Assembly: GCA_027451915.1 (NCBI GenBank)
Contig: DAIDHU010000037.1
Span: 1-6,141 of the forward strand
Length of the DNA: 6,141 nucleotides
DNA from: Thiomonas sp.
Lineage (GTDB): Bacteria; Pseudomonadota; Gammaproteobacteria; Burkholderiales; Burkholderiaceae_C
Direction of reading: 5' to 3'
Shown here: piece by piece, positions 5,645-6,141 of the stretch
How the letters are laid out: every line of letters starts with the position of its first letter
Numbering within the stretch: position 1 is the stretch's first letter
The notes under the pieces: generated by a model
Database searches by the model: none
What the model saw: the letters and a program-made list of their open reading frames with translations, nothing else
Told to the model about the DNA's origin: nothing
Made by a program: the position numbers and the translations under genes

Positions 5645-5677
5645 ATGCGCCCTAAGGTGCGCCCAGGGCATGCGCCC
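5645..5677 (+). repeat. Three direct repeats [A/G]TGCGCCC upstream of cydA
   Basis: The word TGCGCCC occurs at 5646-5652, 5658-5664 and 5671-5677, each preceded by A or G, with periods of 12 and 13 bases. The array ends 22 bases before the cydA ATG. A fourth copy lies upstream at 5537-5543. Spacing near one helical turn suggests tandem protein binding on one DNA face, but periods of 12-13 drift from 10.5, and the word is easily formed in GC-rich DNA (one copy also occurs inside the MFS gene near 4476). Function is not established. Confidence 0.3.
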
Positions 5678-5699
5678 GACCCAAGCCCCGGCCCCACCG

Positions 5700-6141
5700 A
5701 TGATCGATCCCCTCGTGGTCCTGCTGTCGCGCTGGCAATTCGCGGCCACCGCGCTGTACCACTTCCTGTTCGTGCCCCTCACGCTGGGGCTGGGCTTCCT
5801 GCTCGCCGCCATGGAAACCGTCTATGTGCTCGGCGGGCGCGAGCTGCACCGCCGCATGGTCGAGTTCTGGAGCAAGCTGTTCCTGGTGAACTTCGCGCTG
5901 GGCGTGGCCACCGGCCTGACCCTGGAATTCGAGTTCGGCACCAACTGGGCCTTCTATTCCACTTTCGTGGGCGACATCTTCGGCGCGCCTCTGGCCATCG
6001 AGGCGCTGATGGCCTTTTTCCTGGAATCCACCTTTGTCGGGCTCATGGTCTTCGGCTGGAAGCGCCTGAGCAGGATGCAGCACCTGGTGGTCACCTACCT
6101 GGTGGCGCTGGGCGCCAACCTGTCGGCGCTGTGGATCCTGG
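5700..6141 (+). CDS. cydA: Cytochrome bd ubiquinol oxidase subunit I, N-terminal part (3' end outside window)
   Basis: Translation from the ATG at 5700 runs without a stop for 147 codons to the right edge. CydA is the haem-carrying subunit of the inner-membrane cytochrome bd quinol oxidase, which reduces oxygen to water at high affinity with CydB. The fragment matches Escherichia coli CydA closely: TALYHFLFVPLTLGL (17-31), NFALGVATGLTLEFEFGTNW (64-83), YVGDIFGAPLAIE-like FVGDIFGAPLAIE (89-101), AFFLESTFVGL (105-115) and GANLSALWIL (138-147). His21 corresponds to the E. coli haem ligand His19, and Glu101 and Glu109 to Glu99 and Glu107, a constant offset of two. About a quarter to a third of the usual length (about 520) is present. 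The start MIDPLVV fits family N-termini. An in-frame ATG at 5670 would add ten Pro/Ala-rich residues and is less likely. No clear Shine-Dalgarno sequence precedes either. cydB is expected next. Confidence 0.95.
   Translation, partial: MIDPLVVLLSRWQFAATALYHFLFVPLTLGLGFLLAAMETVYVLGGRELHRRMVEFWSKLFLVNFALGVATGLTLEFEFGTNWAFYSTFVGDIFGAPLAIEALMAFFLESTFVGLMVFGWKRLSRMQHLVVTYLVALGANLSALWIL

Noticed and set aside
5483..5812. A 110-residue N-terminal extension of the DUF1840 protein.
   Set aside because: It would run antisense through the cydA start and the control region; DUF1840 proteins begin with a M-x-YKF sequence, found at 5482.
1..6141. A novel defence, CRISPR or mobile-element system.
   Set aside because: There are no transposase, integrase, nuclease, toxin-antitoxin or phage genes, no regular repeat-spacer array, no tRNA or attachment-site duplication, and no shift in base composition. 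The genes are transport, respiration and envelope genes.

Overview
The window is GC-rich chromosomal DNA in which every ORF shows third-position G/C bias. It most likely comes from a betaproteobacterium of the order Burkholderiales. The clues are a DUF2844-DUF3443 gene pair, a DUF1840 gene, and an MHS-type MFS transporter carrying a long insert, all of which I associate with that group. No rRNA, tRNA, CRISPR array, insertion sequence or phage gene is visible. The placement rests on family recognition, not on a search.

Layout, left to right. (1) Positions 1-1525, + strand: the 3' end of a DUF2844 gene, a GC-rich hairpin, then a complete DUF3443 lipoprotein gene. (2) Positions 1521-1550: an inverted repeat whose two arms contain the stop codons of the two convergent genes that meet there. 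(3) Positions 1546-3410, - strand: an ABC importer pair, a ModC-like ATPase preceded by a ModB/WtpB-like permease. They are joined by an ATGA start/stop overlap, and no substrate-binding protein gene is present. (4) Positions 3504-5482, - strand: a DUF1840 gene followed 8 bases later by a 551-residue MHS-family symporter. A perfect 9-bp hairpin after the symporter stop separates this unit from the ABC genes. (5) Positions 5483-5699: a divergent control region with repeated TGCGCCC words, two inverted repeats and one weak promoter candidate. (6) Positions 5700-6141, + strand: the first 147 codons of cydA, subunit I of cytochrome bd quinol oxidase, running off the right edge.

These look like ordinary housekeeping or accessory transcription units placed side by side, not one novel multi-gene system. 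The most interesting signal is in the DUF3443 lipoprotein. It carries, in the right order, the landmarks of a two-lobed pepsin-type (family A1) aspartic protease: VDTGS, a flap-like FGSGY segment, NGILGVG, TVTFG, LDSGS and GLPFFFG. A protein of unknown function may therefore be a cell-envelope aspartic protease or a pepsin-fold binding protein. Second in interest are the roughly 110-residue, probably periplasmic, two-cysteine insert in the MFS transporter and the repeats upstream of cydA. None of the gene starts has a strong Shine-Dalgarno sequence, so starts were chosen from family N-termini and gene overlaps.
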